Positions 38,040 to 49,289 of a stretch of 64,000 bases of DNA are shown here, piece by piece. Where the stretch lies: contig JBITNC010000002.1 in assembly GCA_050084985.1 (NCBI GenBank), positions 12,648,001-12,712,000 of the forward strand, read 5' to 3'. The DNA comes from Nageia nagi. Lineage: Eukaryota > Pinophyta. The first letter of the stretch is position 1, and each line of letters starts with the position of its first letter. Under the pieces are notes generated by a model, which was not told the origin of the DNA, did no database searches, and worked only from the letters and a program-made list of their open reading frames with translations. The position numbers were made by a program, and so were the translations under genes.

Positions 38040-39070
38040 TAGCCTTGCTGCCCAAATACCTTTAAAATTCAAAATTCAAAATGTCCTACAGAATATTGAA
38101 CGGATTTAGATCATGGTTAACATCCTCCCACTCAAAATCTTGGGGTATGAGCCACTGAACCTTTGCTCTAGAAATTATATAGCCTTCAACAGATTCTCAA
38201 TGATACTGTGTTATCGCTTCAGGGAGGATTACGGATGGTGTATTCCCTCCATGCCCTTCTTCCTGACTGCATCTTCTGTCCCCGACATCTCATCTTTACT
38301 ATGAACAACTGACCAGTCAAAAATATGGTAAATACAGCTCTTGATCATAATTCCAAAGTTTCATGGATTCAACGGAGGGAAGAATATAGAAATGCTCATC
38401 TAGCAACCCTCAGGTCTTTTAAACCATGAACGCTGAAGTCTCTCGTAGGTGCAACCCAGGCTTCCCTCCTTTCTCTTCACGTTCACCATAAACCCTGAAA
38501 TTATCCTAAAAATGTAGGTGCATCTATAAGGTTTCATTTTCTGCAACACCTGTCCTTGCAAAAAAATTCAATGGAGCTCACAGAAAATGTGCATGTCCTC
38601 ACAAAGTATCCACCATACGTATCTTCACAAAATATACACCATAAGTATCCTCTCAGGGTTTCCTCACCAGAATCTCCCCAATGCATTTCATATGGTATCC
38701 TCTCAGAGTTTCCCCATCAAAGTTTCCTCGCTTTCTTGTATCTAAAACATATCGTGTCTACTGTCCAACGTATTTCACATCCAATAGTTCTCGCATCTAA
38801 GTCCATCTCGCCAGCCATGAGCCCCTGAAGGAACCCGCAGGCATGCTCTGTTTCTCTTTTTTTATCCATCAATGTTCATAGTGTGCATCGCTTGTCCTTC
38901 GTCTCATCGCCACATCATGTCTCCTGCGAAAGACCTCCCATGTCGTTCACATCTCTCCTCTTATATATATTTTTCTTTGTTATTACAACAACCTTATCCT
39001 TATCTTGTGGCTTCTTCTTCATGGAATATTTGTACTTATATTTGGACTTCCCATGAGTCTTAAGTGTTAA
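38040..39070. other. CpG- and GC-richer block inside the TR-GAG-like element
   Basis: Base composition changes sharply here. CpGs are retained and long frames are open on the plus strand (38,113-38,304; 38,556-38,828; 38,872-39,063) and partly on the minus strand. The minus strand at 39,040-38,930 reads GKSKYKYKYSMKKKPQDKDK, a plausible basic gag tail. The remainder matches no family I recognise. Small repeats (GTATCCTCTCAGRGTTTCC twice, GTATC.ACCATA twice) lie at 38,608-38,715. It may be captured host sequence or an unusually conserved UTR. Confidence 0.4.
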
Positions 39071-39139
39071 AGTTTATATTAAAAGGAGAGATAAAATATA
39101 TTATTGATGGTTAAGAGGATAAAATATATTTTGTAGAAG

Positions 39140-39410
39140 CTCTTGAAACTCCTTCAACTTAAAACATTCAATTCATCACCATTATTGATAACATCACAGT
39201 ATGTTTTCTACCAAACTAAAGCATACCTTTCAAGTTTGTGTGAAAATTTATCAATCTTTTCCCAACCATCTTCAACCTTTTGCAATCTAAAAAATAATTG
39301 TATTTGCTTTAATTTTGCTTGTTCCATGATCAAGTGTTGGAGCATTACTTTCATGTTCATAATATTCCTTTTCAAATCATCATTTTCCATATCCATTTCT
39401 CTTTTCTTTA
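39140..39410 (-). pseudogene. Coiled-coil gag-like remnant
   Basis: Minus-strand frame of 62 codons: MDMENDDLKRNIMNMKVM, then Leu/Lys/Gln-rich text, then EKIDKFSHKLERYALVW. Heptad-like spacing of Leu, Met and Ile suggests a coiled coil. It follows the PBS by about 150 bp, the normal place for the gag start. No zinc knuckle is visible. Confidence 0.45.
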
Positions 39411-39540
39411 TCTACTAAATTCTAGAGGCAATCTCGAGGTCTATCTCAACCAAATCTTCTTCACTCTCTTATCTAGTATAAGTACAAAAGAAACACAACT
39501 TTGCAATAGATTAATAACTACCTAAAAATAATCTAAACCA

Positions 39541-39552
39541 TATTTGATAGCA
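39541..39552 (-). other. Decayed primer binding site
   Basis: The minus strand reads TGCTATCAAATA, two bases inside the end of the right-hand LTR. It agrees with TGGTATCAGAGC at 8 of 12 positions, at the exact spacing expected. Confidence 0.5.
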
Positions 39553-39554
39553 TA

Positions 39555-40916
39555 TGATCTACACTCACCAAATACTTTAGCATATATAGATCCTCAAATA
39601 CAGATTATAAGATTTATTGCTTTCTAACTCTATTCTACATTCCCAATCATTTACTACAATGGTTGGCTTCTAAATACTAATATAGAATAGTAATTTCATT
39701 ACATTTTCTCATTCATTGATAACACAAAAGAATATAAAACACTTAAAAGTAGTTTGATTTTATTTATTGCATAAGAACATTACAATGAACCTAGAACAAA
39801 TTGTGTTTGCAACCTTTTCTACACAACTAAAATCTACTCTACATAAAAATAGTAAATTATGATTGTTCCTCTCTTTTCTAAAAATCCTCTTTCCACCCAA
39901 AATATCTTTTCTCAATAAAGCTCTCAAGAAATTTATAGTCAAAATTAACATGTTGTGGGTTTCTTGGGTCATTTAAACTTCTTCCATAAACCATGTTATT
40001 GTTCTAACCTCTTTAACACTCCTTTTAATATATCTCAAATCATTATAATGATTATAGATGGAGATCAATGGTCATCATCGTTATTAATATTATGGGATCT
40101 TCAATTGTATTTTCATGTTGTGATTTGTAAGGTTGCATCTTTAACAACAATGTTACACCATGAAGATGATGACATTAGCATATGGTTTATTGCCCTCATG
40201 CAAGGCATTGAATACTAAATGTTGTATTCCAAATATGATGACATCAACATATGATTTGTTGCAATTTGGCAATGTATTAAGTACTAAATGATATATCGTA
40301 GAGATGATAACATCAATGTTCATCTAGTTTATAACACTCTACCAATATCTTTAATATTGAATGCCACATTGCAAATAAGATAAGTTCAACATATTATTTA
40401 TCACACTCTAGCAAGGTCTTCAATATTTAATACCATGTTACAAAGATGATGGTATCAGCATATGTTTTATCACACTCTAACAAGATCTTCAATATTGAAA
40501 ATCCTATTACAAAGATGATTACATTGGTATGTTATTTTCCAAACTTTGGTAAGGTCTTCAACATTGAATATGACATGTTGATCATCAGTATATGGTTTAT
40601 TTCACTCTTGCAAGATCTTTAGTGTTGAACACTACATTATGAAGATGATGACATTAACATATGGCTTATCGCACTATGATAAGCTCTTCAATTTTGAACA
40701 CCACACCATGAAGCTAATGACATCTTCATATAATTTGTTGCACTCCAATAGGCATTTTCTTAAACCTTGGTAGGTATATTTTTTCCAAACAGTGTTTTCT
40801 TCTTGTGAAAAAGATTTTATACCTATGATAAAGTTATTCTAAATGTGGAAAGGGTTTTCTTTGACCATTATAAGCATTTTTTCTTTAGTTTCAATTCATT
40901 ATTGACTAAATTTTCA
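39555..40916 (-). repeat. LTR (5' LTR in element orientation) with internal minisatellite
   Basis: Partner of 35,838-37,227. On the minus strand it starts TGAAAATTTAG and ends TAGATCA. Confidence 0.75.
40150..40745. repeat. Minisatellite, about nine units of about 68 bp (second array)
   Basis: The same unit type as at 36,460-37,060 (GAAGATGATGACAT, CATATGGTTTATT, CACTCTTGCAAG, CTTCAATATTGAA), in the matching part of the other LTR. Confidence 0.85.
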
Positions 40917-41923
40917 GCTCACTTACAAAACCCTAATTCATAAAGTTTAAGTGGAAAAGAATTAATGGATATTTCACTTTGAACCCATCTTCAATTTTCT
41001 CTAGTTCAAGGACATCTAGCCAATGCATAAATTCAAATGATCAAAGTGAAAATTCTTACTTCCAAATAAAAGATTTCAAAACCGTCGTTTATTTTTTTCA
41101 TGAACTCATAAAAAACCTACATAAATAAAAGCTTCAATAATATTTTCAAGTAATAATAGATAACCTATTTAATCTAGTCTATTTACTATATAGTATCAAT
41201 AGTTAAAATAGGTTAATTAGAATCATAACAATAAATGATCATCCTATTCAAAATAAACTAGTCGAATAATATTTTATTTAAGAACCCATTCTACTGAGAC
41301 ACCCAGGTCATGAGGCGAACTCCTAACTTCTTCATGTCCATTTCTAATGGTGTGGTTTAAATTTAGAATCTAATTCCATTAAAGAACCCAAGATTTTGAT
41401 TTTCATTCAAATTTCAAACAACAAGCCGCCAAGAATTTTATATTCACATAAGAGGAAAAGATACATAAATAATTATTCCTTTCAAGATCCTTACAAGTTA
41501 GTTTTTTTTCTCAAGAAGTACTTATGTAATCTTAAGAACTATAAGTTTTCCTAGTTTTCCTTTGACATTAATTTTGAATTCACCTATATAATTTAAACTA
41601 CTTTTTTCGGTAAATAAAATAATCATGCACATATAATTTATTTATTATTTTATTTTACCTAATTCTAGATCGTAATAACCATCATGTTTATTTTGCATTT
41701 CTCTATAGAAATTATTGATATTTTATTTCTTCGTCAACATCTCGATTGAAGTTTACTATAATTTATATTCTGCAATAATCAGCTCTGTATTCGATTGATT
41801 AATATTTCAAAGTATTTAACCATGTGTAAACTCAATTGAGAAGTTTTTCAAAGTACTTCACTAGGTTTGAAATGTATCTTTCATAAAGGATTTACATGGT
41901 TTTCTTTCTTACAATACATAGTT
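40917..41923. other. A/T-rich DNA, no gene recognised
   Basis: No domain called. A short less A/T-rich patch (41,281-41,345) gives LGVRLMTWVSQ on the minus strand, too short to classify. Confidence 0.4.
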
Positions 41924-41942
41924 TCCAATACAATATCTTAAT
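41924..41942. repeat. Target-site duplication of LINE-A, left copy
   Basis: TCCAATACAATATCTTAAT. The same 19 bases with one change (A to G) occur at 58,593-58,611, on the other side of the whole composite. Confidence 0.9.
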
Positions 41943-42640
41943 TTTTTTTTAGGTAAAAATAAATATCTATTATTTATAATTTACAAAAGTATTACAGAAG
42001 CATACATAGCAAAATTACAAAAATCTACCGCCCATGCTTGTCCAACACAACCCGGTTTCTTGCGATTGGTCTTGTCAGCACCACTCGAAGTGATTACATC
42101 TGATATACAAGTTAGTGAGAAAGCTGATCCGTCTGCGAGATAGATGAATGGATCTACCTAGATGATAATTAGATGACGGTTGGGATGATTACTCACCAGC
42201 TATAAAGCATCAATATTAGAGGTTGAATGGATGTGTTGGCACCTTCCATGACTATATCGCTTAAGAAGCACAAAACTGAATGGCCTCCTGGGTGTTCCAA
42301 ATCTGTTGGGCGGACTCTAGCATTGAGAATCATGGTATTATCGAGTATTGATATTAACTAAATATTGAAAACTATGCAAATATATGGCATGAGAAACAGC
42401 GTGTGGGTAAAAGATTAAATCCCTGGCATACTAGAGATATCTTGGTGAGGTAAACTCAAGCGTTTTCTTTTTTGTTGTTGGTCTTCCATTTCTATGTGCT
42501 CGCCTTCTGAGAGTTCTTCAAGGGAGTGGATGCTTTTGTGTTGGAACTAAGTCATCCAGAGAGGACCCCAAGCTATTATGATCTACCATTCATATCATGA
42601 TAATGCAAAGCTGAGTGGTAGAGTTTCCCATATGTGAATA
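41943..42640 (-). other. LINE-A 3' end and untranslated region
   Basis: GC-richer than the flanks and without domain text after the zinc finger. It ends at the poly-T tract at 41,943-41,950 next to the target duplication. Confidence 0.6.
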
Positions 42641-44510
42641 ATTTGGTTTTCAAAACATTTTCAAATATTATCTGAAGTGGAGGCCCATCTTCGGAAAAGC
42701 ATACAGTTTCTTTCCAGCCAAATGTTCCAAGTTAACATTGTAAGGGACTTTAACCAAATAGGTAGGAGAGCTTCACAGTGATCCGGGGGTCTCCATGACT
42801 GGATGAGTTGGAATAGAGATTCAGGAGTGGTCCGAGAGATAGAGAAGTATAATAACAGTTTACCCGATAGACTGGATGAGAAGGGGCAATGTATTAACAG
42901 ATGAGTGCCAGTTTCCTCTCCTTCTCCACATAAAGGGTAGGTGATGTTGATTAGCCATCCATGCTTATAGAGTTGTGCCCCAGATAGGAATTTATTATGC
43001 GTAGCCAACCATAGATAGAAGTTTTCTTTTGGGCAAGCTGGGGATTTCCATACTTACCTCCAGGTCTGCGGAGGACGAGGGTCATACAGATCTTTGTGAA
43101 TAGCCTTATACATAGAAGCAACAGAGAACTTTTTAGTTCCCATCAATATCCATTTGATTTTATCATCTCCAACATCAAATGGAAGTCGATATTTATGGAG
43201 AATTCCTTCAAGGAGGAGGTCTGCTTGGTAGATATGAAGGAGTATTTGTGAAAGATTTTTCCAAATTTTAGTGAGTGTACAACTGTTTTCCTACCATAGA
43301 TAATATATTTTTACCTTAGAACCCTAGTGATTAGTTAAGAAATATTTGATACCTTGCACTTGTTCATTGTTGGAGAGGGAGGTTGCAAGTATCCATAGGT
43401 CCTCCCATAAATCTGCTTGTTGGCAATAATAACTTCCCAACCAAGGAAGGGAAACATAAATTTTTTGGATTTGTGAATTCCATTCCAAGTTATTGATCCT
43501 TTGGGGAAATCAACTGTTGTGAAGATGTAGTGAGGTTCTAGCAAATCTAAGTACTTGGACCTAAAAGCTTTTCTCCACTGGAAAGAGTGCTCAAAATAGA
43601 GAGACAAAATCAATTTGCAAATCATAGCAGTGTTCATGTATCATAGAATTTTGGAGCACACTTTCATCCATTCCACTAGATGCATCTCTTTTTCTTCTTT
43701 TGTTCCTTGCTAGAGGAAGTATCTCATTAATTTTTCTAATCTTGCTATTATCTTTTCTAGGATCCAAAAAGCTCCCATCCAAAATGTAGGGATGGCACCT
43801 AGAAATGGCCTTTATTTTAATTAATTGGCCACCATATGATAACCATTTTGCTTTCCATGATTCAAGTTTTATTTTAAGTTTTCCAATAATGTGTTCCCAA
43901 AAATCATTGAGGTTTCCACCTGAAGCTAGAGGCATGCCCAAATACTTGCTTGGGAGAGAACTAATATTCATTCCTATCATTTTTGGAGAAAAGCTTGAGC
44001 TGAGATTTATTAATATTGATTCCAAAAATATTTGATTTGGATAGGTTTATGGCTTGCCCTAATACAATTCCATATATGTGTAACAAGCTTTGCAATTTAA
44101 GGATTTTAGGGATAGATAGGAAGGAAACAAGAAGGGTGTCATTACCAAAATGAGAATGAGTTATAGGCTTGCATATTTCATTGATGGGAAGACCTTGTAT
44201 GGTATCCTTGGTTTGGAAATTAGAGAGACCTCAACTAAGGATATCAACAAAGATGATAAATAAGTATAGAGATAAGGGATCACCTTATATTAGGGCAAGG
44301 GATCTTTTAAAAAATTCTTTCGAATATCCATTTATCAAAAATGAAAAAGAAGGATTTGTATAAAGAGACGATAGCCATTTTACCCAACTTGGATCAAAAC
44401 CTAGTTTTCTTAATATTTGATCTAAAAAACATCAATTGATATAATCGAAAGCTTTCATCATGTCCAATTTAAGTAGAAGGCCTTTTTGTAGGTGATGTTG
44501 AAGAAAGAAA
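42640..44510 (-). pseudogene. LINE-A RT C-terminal half and zinc-finger domain
   Basis: Minus strand, from 44,480 downward: LLLKLDMMKAFDYIN (catalytic DxxKAFD region), FDPSWVKWLSSLY, GDPLSLYLFIIFVDIL, then SHFGNDTLL where FADDTLL is expected, so the second catalytic Asp remains and the first is Gly-Asn. An open frame at 44,025-43,591 has SSLPSKYLGMPLASGG and KLKIKLESWKAKWLSYGG, the thumb region typical of plant LINE RT. The frame at 43,008-42,661 (MATHNKFLSGAQLYKHGW, then PLCGEGEETGTHLLIHCPFS, then WLERNCMLFRRW) is the zf-RVT domain, intact in its CxxC...H...C pattern except that the first Cys has become Tyr-Pro-Leu-Cys context. This is the 3' part of the LINE polyprotein. Confidence 0.85.
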
Positions 44511-45879
44511 GTATATTAATTTCCTTGGGTGACTAAAAGTGATCAATACGACTAAAAGTACAATCATATATATGAAGCCACCAAACCCCTAGTGGGGCCT
44601 CTAAAGAAAACATAAAAGAATAAACAACTACAAGTGTATAAGAGAAATATGGCCCTAAATAAAGGAGGGATACAAAAACTAAGGCTCCCCAGGCAATGTC
44701 ACTTTGGACCACACTAGGGGAGCATATAGTGATACTTGCTACTCTATGGAGAGTTGAAGCATGATCACTATGAGATGTGTCTATGATACTACTACTAGAG
44801 GAGAAGAAGGATGTGATTCAATGCATCCATGAAGGATCCTTAGTGATTTGTGTACATCTCTTGGTCTGGCATGGTGGATGTAGATGCTTGTTTTGATGTC
44901 TCCTATGAGCTCACTCAGTGGAAGATGCATGAAAAAAGGATATGATGAGTTGATCTACAAGTCATTGTTGAGCTCAAACTAGAAGTTATCATCGTAAAAG
45001 TAGGGCCTCTTGAAAGTATAGAGCCAACTATTACTAATAAATATAATAGATGAATGTGCTTAGAGAGTTATGTGAGTCTCAAAAAGGTAGTAATAGCATC
45101 CTTAGATCTCATAGTAAATCGAGCATCAAAAAATGAAATGGATCTCAAACTCAATCTCAAGAGAGTAAAGGTGATAAACTAGAAGGTCTCTAACTATGTG
45201 GTGGTCTATTGCCATACTTATATTGGTATGAACATACTCAAAACTAACCAATAGCTAATCTCAAGTACAAAGGATGATGCAAGCTATGTATCTAGGTGGT
45301 TGGATCAACCCCTTATCTAAGTGGAGGTAATGATGAGGATAATGGTATATTTTGGGCATCAATGGTTATGAGGGAGATACCCAAGTAACTTGAATATAAG
45401 ATCTATGGGTCGTCTACTGGATCAATTTGTAGGAGGCTACTTCCTCTTGTAGTGAACCTACAAGTGGTGAAGGAAGGCTATCTAATGAGAAGCTAAATCT
45501 CAAAAGCATCTCAAAGACCTTGATAAATTAGCATCAATAACAACCTTGGACAGATAAGTTGATTAAGGAAGCTATAGCTCTAACTAGAAGTCTACCACTC
45601 CCATGGGTAGATAAATTATGAATATGATAAATAAAGTGGAAAAAGATAGTGAGGGCCCAAACTAGAAGAGGCTAACATCCAAATATTCTAAGGATAATAG
45701 GGCGTAAGAATATCCTCTTACTCTATATGAAGCATTATGGGAAGGTGATCAAGATCCTATCTATCAATTTCCAATTAGCAATAAACAAGTTGGTTGCCAA
45801 ACCTCTACTTCATACAAAGATGTAGGTATAAATAGGTTCTAGAATAATTCTAACTTGGAGGGAATATCCTAAAATTGTA

Positions 45880-46900
45880 ATTAGAAATATGGCCTTTCTA
45901 AAGTTGACAAGGGTGCATACCCTTGATGAACTCTGGGTGGCACTATTGACCTCATGGAGAATTTGGGACTTGAGAAGAGCACTCCTAAGGAAGTATAAGA
46001 TGAGGTAGTCTCTATATTAATGTTGTGAAAGCTAAGTTGTGTTCGATCCATCATGGCCTTTGAAACATTAAATTCCTTAACCTTAGTCTTACTAAGGTTC
46101 ATTGCCAACTCCTTCTTAGCACTAAACCTATCAAGAGCATTGAGCAAAAATAAGTAAGATAGTAATAAAATGTCATTAGCAAAGACATCAATACCATGAA
46201 GAAGGCATCCACATGTAGACCCTATTGTCTCAAGGATAAAGGACTCCAACTCATCTATATATAACCCAAACAAAGTTGGAGAGAGAAGGAAACCCTATTT
46301 CACCCCTACATTGCTAAGAACACTATCAAAGAGTCCATTTGAGGTGCATGCTTGACATAAGAGCATATCATAAAAAGTTAAGATAGTCACTAAACCCTCT
46401 TGTGATACTCCTAAACTCATTAGCCACTTCATGAGTTTGTGTTGAGGAATAATGTCAAAGGATTTCTTGAAGTCTATAAAATAATAGAATATTAGAGACT
46501 TTTGGAATCTAGCATCCTCAATAATTGCCTTGAGTGTGAAAATATGATTAGAGGTACTATAGTCTATATGAAAGCCATCCTATGCCATAGCTTGAAACCC
46601 CCTAGAGTTAGCCATCCAAGATAGATACCCCTCCAATACTATGGCATACAATTATCCAAGGTGTAGCCAATCATCATGGTATGATAATTGCTCAATTAAT
46701 TAGGATCATTGATCTTAAAGATGGGATGAATTATGTTCAAAGTCCAAGAAGATGGAAAACTAGAGAAAATAACATCTTAAAGAGCCACACAAGGATGGGG
46801 GAAGGTGTGGATGGCATGCTTAAGGAATTTGGCCTGAAGATCTTCAATATCCATGACCTTCCTCGAGTTTAGTTTCTAAATTATAGAATAGATGAGGAAG
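45880..46900 (-). pseudogene. LINE-B reverse transcriptase
   Basis: Minus strand: TLNIIHPIFKINDPN then NYHTMMIGYTLDNC (46,740-46,640); YYFIDFKKSFDII (46,490-46,450), equivalent to FxDFxKAFD; GVKxGFLLSPTLFGLYIDEL (46,310-46,250); LLHGIDVFANDILLLSYLF, where FADD is now FAND, so the catalytic pair is damaged; and DRFSAKKELAMNLSKTKVKE followed by FNVSKAMM. The last 130 codons (46,273-45,881) are open. The GLYIDELE and MNLSKTKV signatures set this RT apart from the LINE-A and LINE-C types. Confidence 0.85.
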
Positions 46901-47799
46901 GATGAGAAAAAGTTTGAAGTGAGGGCAAGGTGGATAGGAATGACTGTGGGATGTCTGCCAAAAGTGTATAAGCAAGAGGCATAATTCTTCCAAGCATGAA
47001 GAGAAATGGAATTTGTGAGGTATTTTTTAGGTAAGAAGAAGAGCTAAAATAATTTTGGGTTAGAATGAAGTGAAGAGATGATCTCAATTATCCTTTTGAA
47101 AAAGAAGTGATGTTTCTTAGTCATAAGGAGATGGTGGTAGGATTGATGCAGCATAGTAGTGGAGGTGGATCTAGGGTCACAAACCATGGATCAACAAAGG
47201 TGGTGATGGGAATCCTTGCACTCAAGATTGAACCAAGGATTCATCAGATAATGGCCTAGGTGGTGAAAGTGGGGGGTGGGCCTAGTTTGTAGGGAAAGGC
47301 TTGGAGTAAGTGAAAGGAAGTAGCAAGAAAGGAGGTTTGAACCTCTATCGATGGGAGGGAGGGTAAAGAGAGGAGTTTTTACTATAGGATATTATTGTAG
47401 AGTGGGTATAACTCTGAGTCAAATAAGATGGATAAGCAAGGAGCTCTGGGAGTGGGAGTTGGAGTATTAGCAAAGGGGGGATGTGGAATATGGTCTAAAA
47501 GAGAGAAGGTGAGGTGGGCATGGCCAGCTAACAAAAGGGAGAGATGATAGAGAAGAAACGAGATGTGGGATGAGAGTAGTACTAGAGAGGATGTAATCTA
47601 CCACACTTGTACCTCTTGCATATGGGAAATAAGTGTAGTATCAATACTAAGGAAAATGAATAATACCATAACGAATCAAAAGATCATGGGTCTCACCAAG
47701 CTCAAATAGGAATATCCCATAGCATGTAGGGTGCATGAGATCATTGAAGTCTCTCTAAACTGATAATGGTTGGTCTAGCACTTGACTATGTAGTGAATT

Positions 47800-48330
47800 A
47801 GTAATGCTATCAAAATACTATATTTGTAGGTTCCCTATCCTACCATTGAAGTCCCCTAGAAATATAATCTTCCCTTGGGTAGAATATCTAGTAATAATAA
47901 GAAAGAGGTCAAGATACGGGGACTCCCCTATGTCCTGAATAGCATAACCTAAAGATGATAGAGAGAAGTAACAATTAGTAATATAAATTCTCCTAAGAGG
48001 TGGAGTCCTTGCCAATGAAATCCAAATATAATGCATATGAGTGTTAATGCCCTTTGTAGGAACTCTAGAAAAAAATGATCTTTGATAAGGAAGGCCACCC
48101 CTCCCGATCCTTGACTATTGAAACCTAAATGGAAATAAGTCTTGTAGATATAAATCCAGATGAATCTTGAGAAGGGAGGGAACCCATAATAGAGCTCTCA
48201 TGTGTCTTGAAAAAGAGTATCCATTCATACTTATAGATGATGTCATGGATTGAGATGGAATAAGACCAAAGCATCCTATTACAATTCCACACTAATACTA
48301 TAAGTGTAAAGAGTTCTAAAGGAGCCCTAA
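47800..48330 (-). pseudogene. LINE-B endonuclease
   Basis: Minus strand open for 72 codons at 48,036-47,818: MHYIWISLARTPPLRRIYIT, then NCYFSL, then FLGDFNGRIGNLQ. The GDFN-x-RIG motif is the catalytic-core motif of AP-type (exonuclease-endonuclease-phosphatase) endonucleases of non-LTR elements. Upstream, 48,120-48,050 reads GSGGVAFLIKDHFFS, the usual preceding strand. Confidence 0.8.
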
Positions 48331-48499
48331 TAGGGCATCATTTGGCTATAGAGAAAGATGGAGCCTAAGGCTTTTACCAACTTTAATGGAAGGAATCTCT
48401 AACCTAGGCTCAATAATTCCTAGTAGCAACCCATTCACCCAACTTTCGAGTCTCTATAACTTCCTTTCTAGTTGATGCTAACTCTTGTGATTACATTCG

Positions 48500-49270
48500 A
48501 GCAAGGTCCTTATCATTGAAGATATGATCTGGAAGAGCAAATAATTTTTTTTTCCATAAAATAATTAGCTTATGTTCAACTAAGGGAAAATGAGCAATCA
48601 AAGAAGAATCTTAAGCTAGCCAAGCATGAATAATAGGGATGTTGGGTAGCTTCAAAGTAGAATGAATGACATCCTAAACCACATTGAAAGGATTATATCC
48701 TATAGATAACCTTTTGATGCATATGTTAAGAGGTTTTTTTACTGCCTATGCCTCTCTTCTTCAAACTTCTCATTTAGCATTTCTTCTATAAATTAAACTT
48801 GTTCAACCATGTCAAAAATAATGGGACTATTTTTACTCTTGGCTACATGAACCCATAAACTATGTTGCTCTACCTAATTTTGGATAGATTGTTGGTGAAT
48901 AGTGGTTTCCTATTTGAGTTGTTCATGTTGTGCAAGAATTATTGATTGTTTATCTTTAAGTTTAGTGACCACTTCATGTAGTTGTTGTAATTTTGGATTA
49001 GTAATAAAAGAGGCCTATGAATTTCCAAGTTTCTCAATTCTATTCTTTAATTCTTGTATGGCTCAATCCTTTTCTTATGAATGTTATTCCAAAAAGATAA
49101 ATTATTCATCTTATGCATTGATGGTATTATTTTTCTCTAAGACCAAAATAGAGATGCCCAAGAGTTGCTTCTCAAATAGGTCCAACTTTTGTTGGAATGA
49201 ATTCATCCTTCCTTGTATTTTTGAATCTATGTTTTCTATATACAAGTTCTTAAGTGACTGTATTTTGTTC
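48500..49270 (-). pseudogene. LINE-B ORF1-like coiled-coil region
   Basis: Minus strand, one frame with many single-base stops at Gln positions: NIDSKIQGRMNSFQQKLDLF, EKQLLGI, AIQELKNRIEKLGN, then VHVAKSKNSPIIFDMVEQV, EEMLNEKFEEERHRQ, and further on LVEHKLIILWKKK in another frame. Heptad Leu/Ile spacing and a Gln/Glu/Lys-rich composition indicate a long coiled coil, as in LINE ORF1 proteins that coat the RNA. It joins LINE-A sequence at about 49,290. Confidence 0.6.
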
Positions 49271-49289
49271 TTTCTATAGGTCATATAGG

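Larger units (their letters stand above)
35838..40916 (-). mobile_element. Gag/protease-only LTR retrotransposon (TR-GAG-like), minus strand
   Basis: Two direct repeats (35,838-37,227 and 39,555-40,916), each starting TGATCTA on the plus strand, flank 2.3 kb. A decayed initiator-Met PBS sits two bases inside the right-hand repeat, which fixes the orientation as minus. Reading minus, the interior has a coiled-coil gag-like frame (39,396-39,208), a basic Lys-rich stretch (near 39,040-38,930), a CpG-rich block (38.0-38.9 kb) and the end of a gypsy protease (37,800-37,590). No reverse transcriptase, RNase H or integrase is present and the interior is too short to have held them. That matches non-autonomous TR-GAG elements, mobilised by a partner. 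A clear target duplication was not seen. Confidence 0.65.

Noticed and set aside
41281-41345. Less A/T-rich patch that looked like organelle-derived DNA
   Set aside because: Too short to identify, and I could not match it to a plastid or mitochondrial gene by eye.
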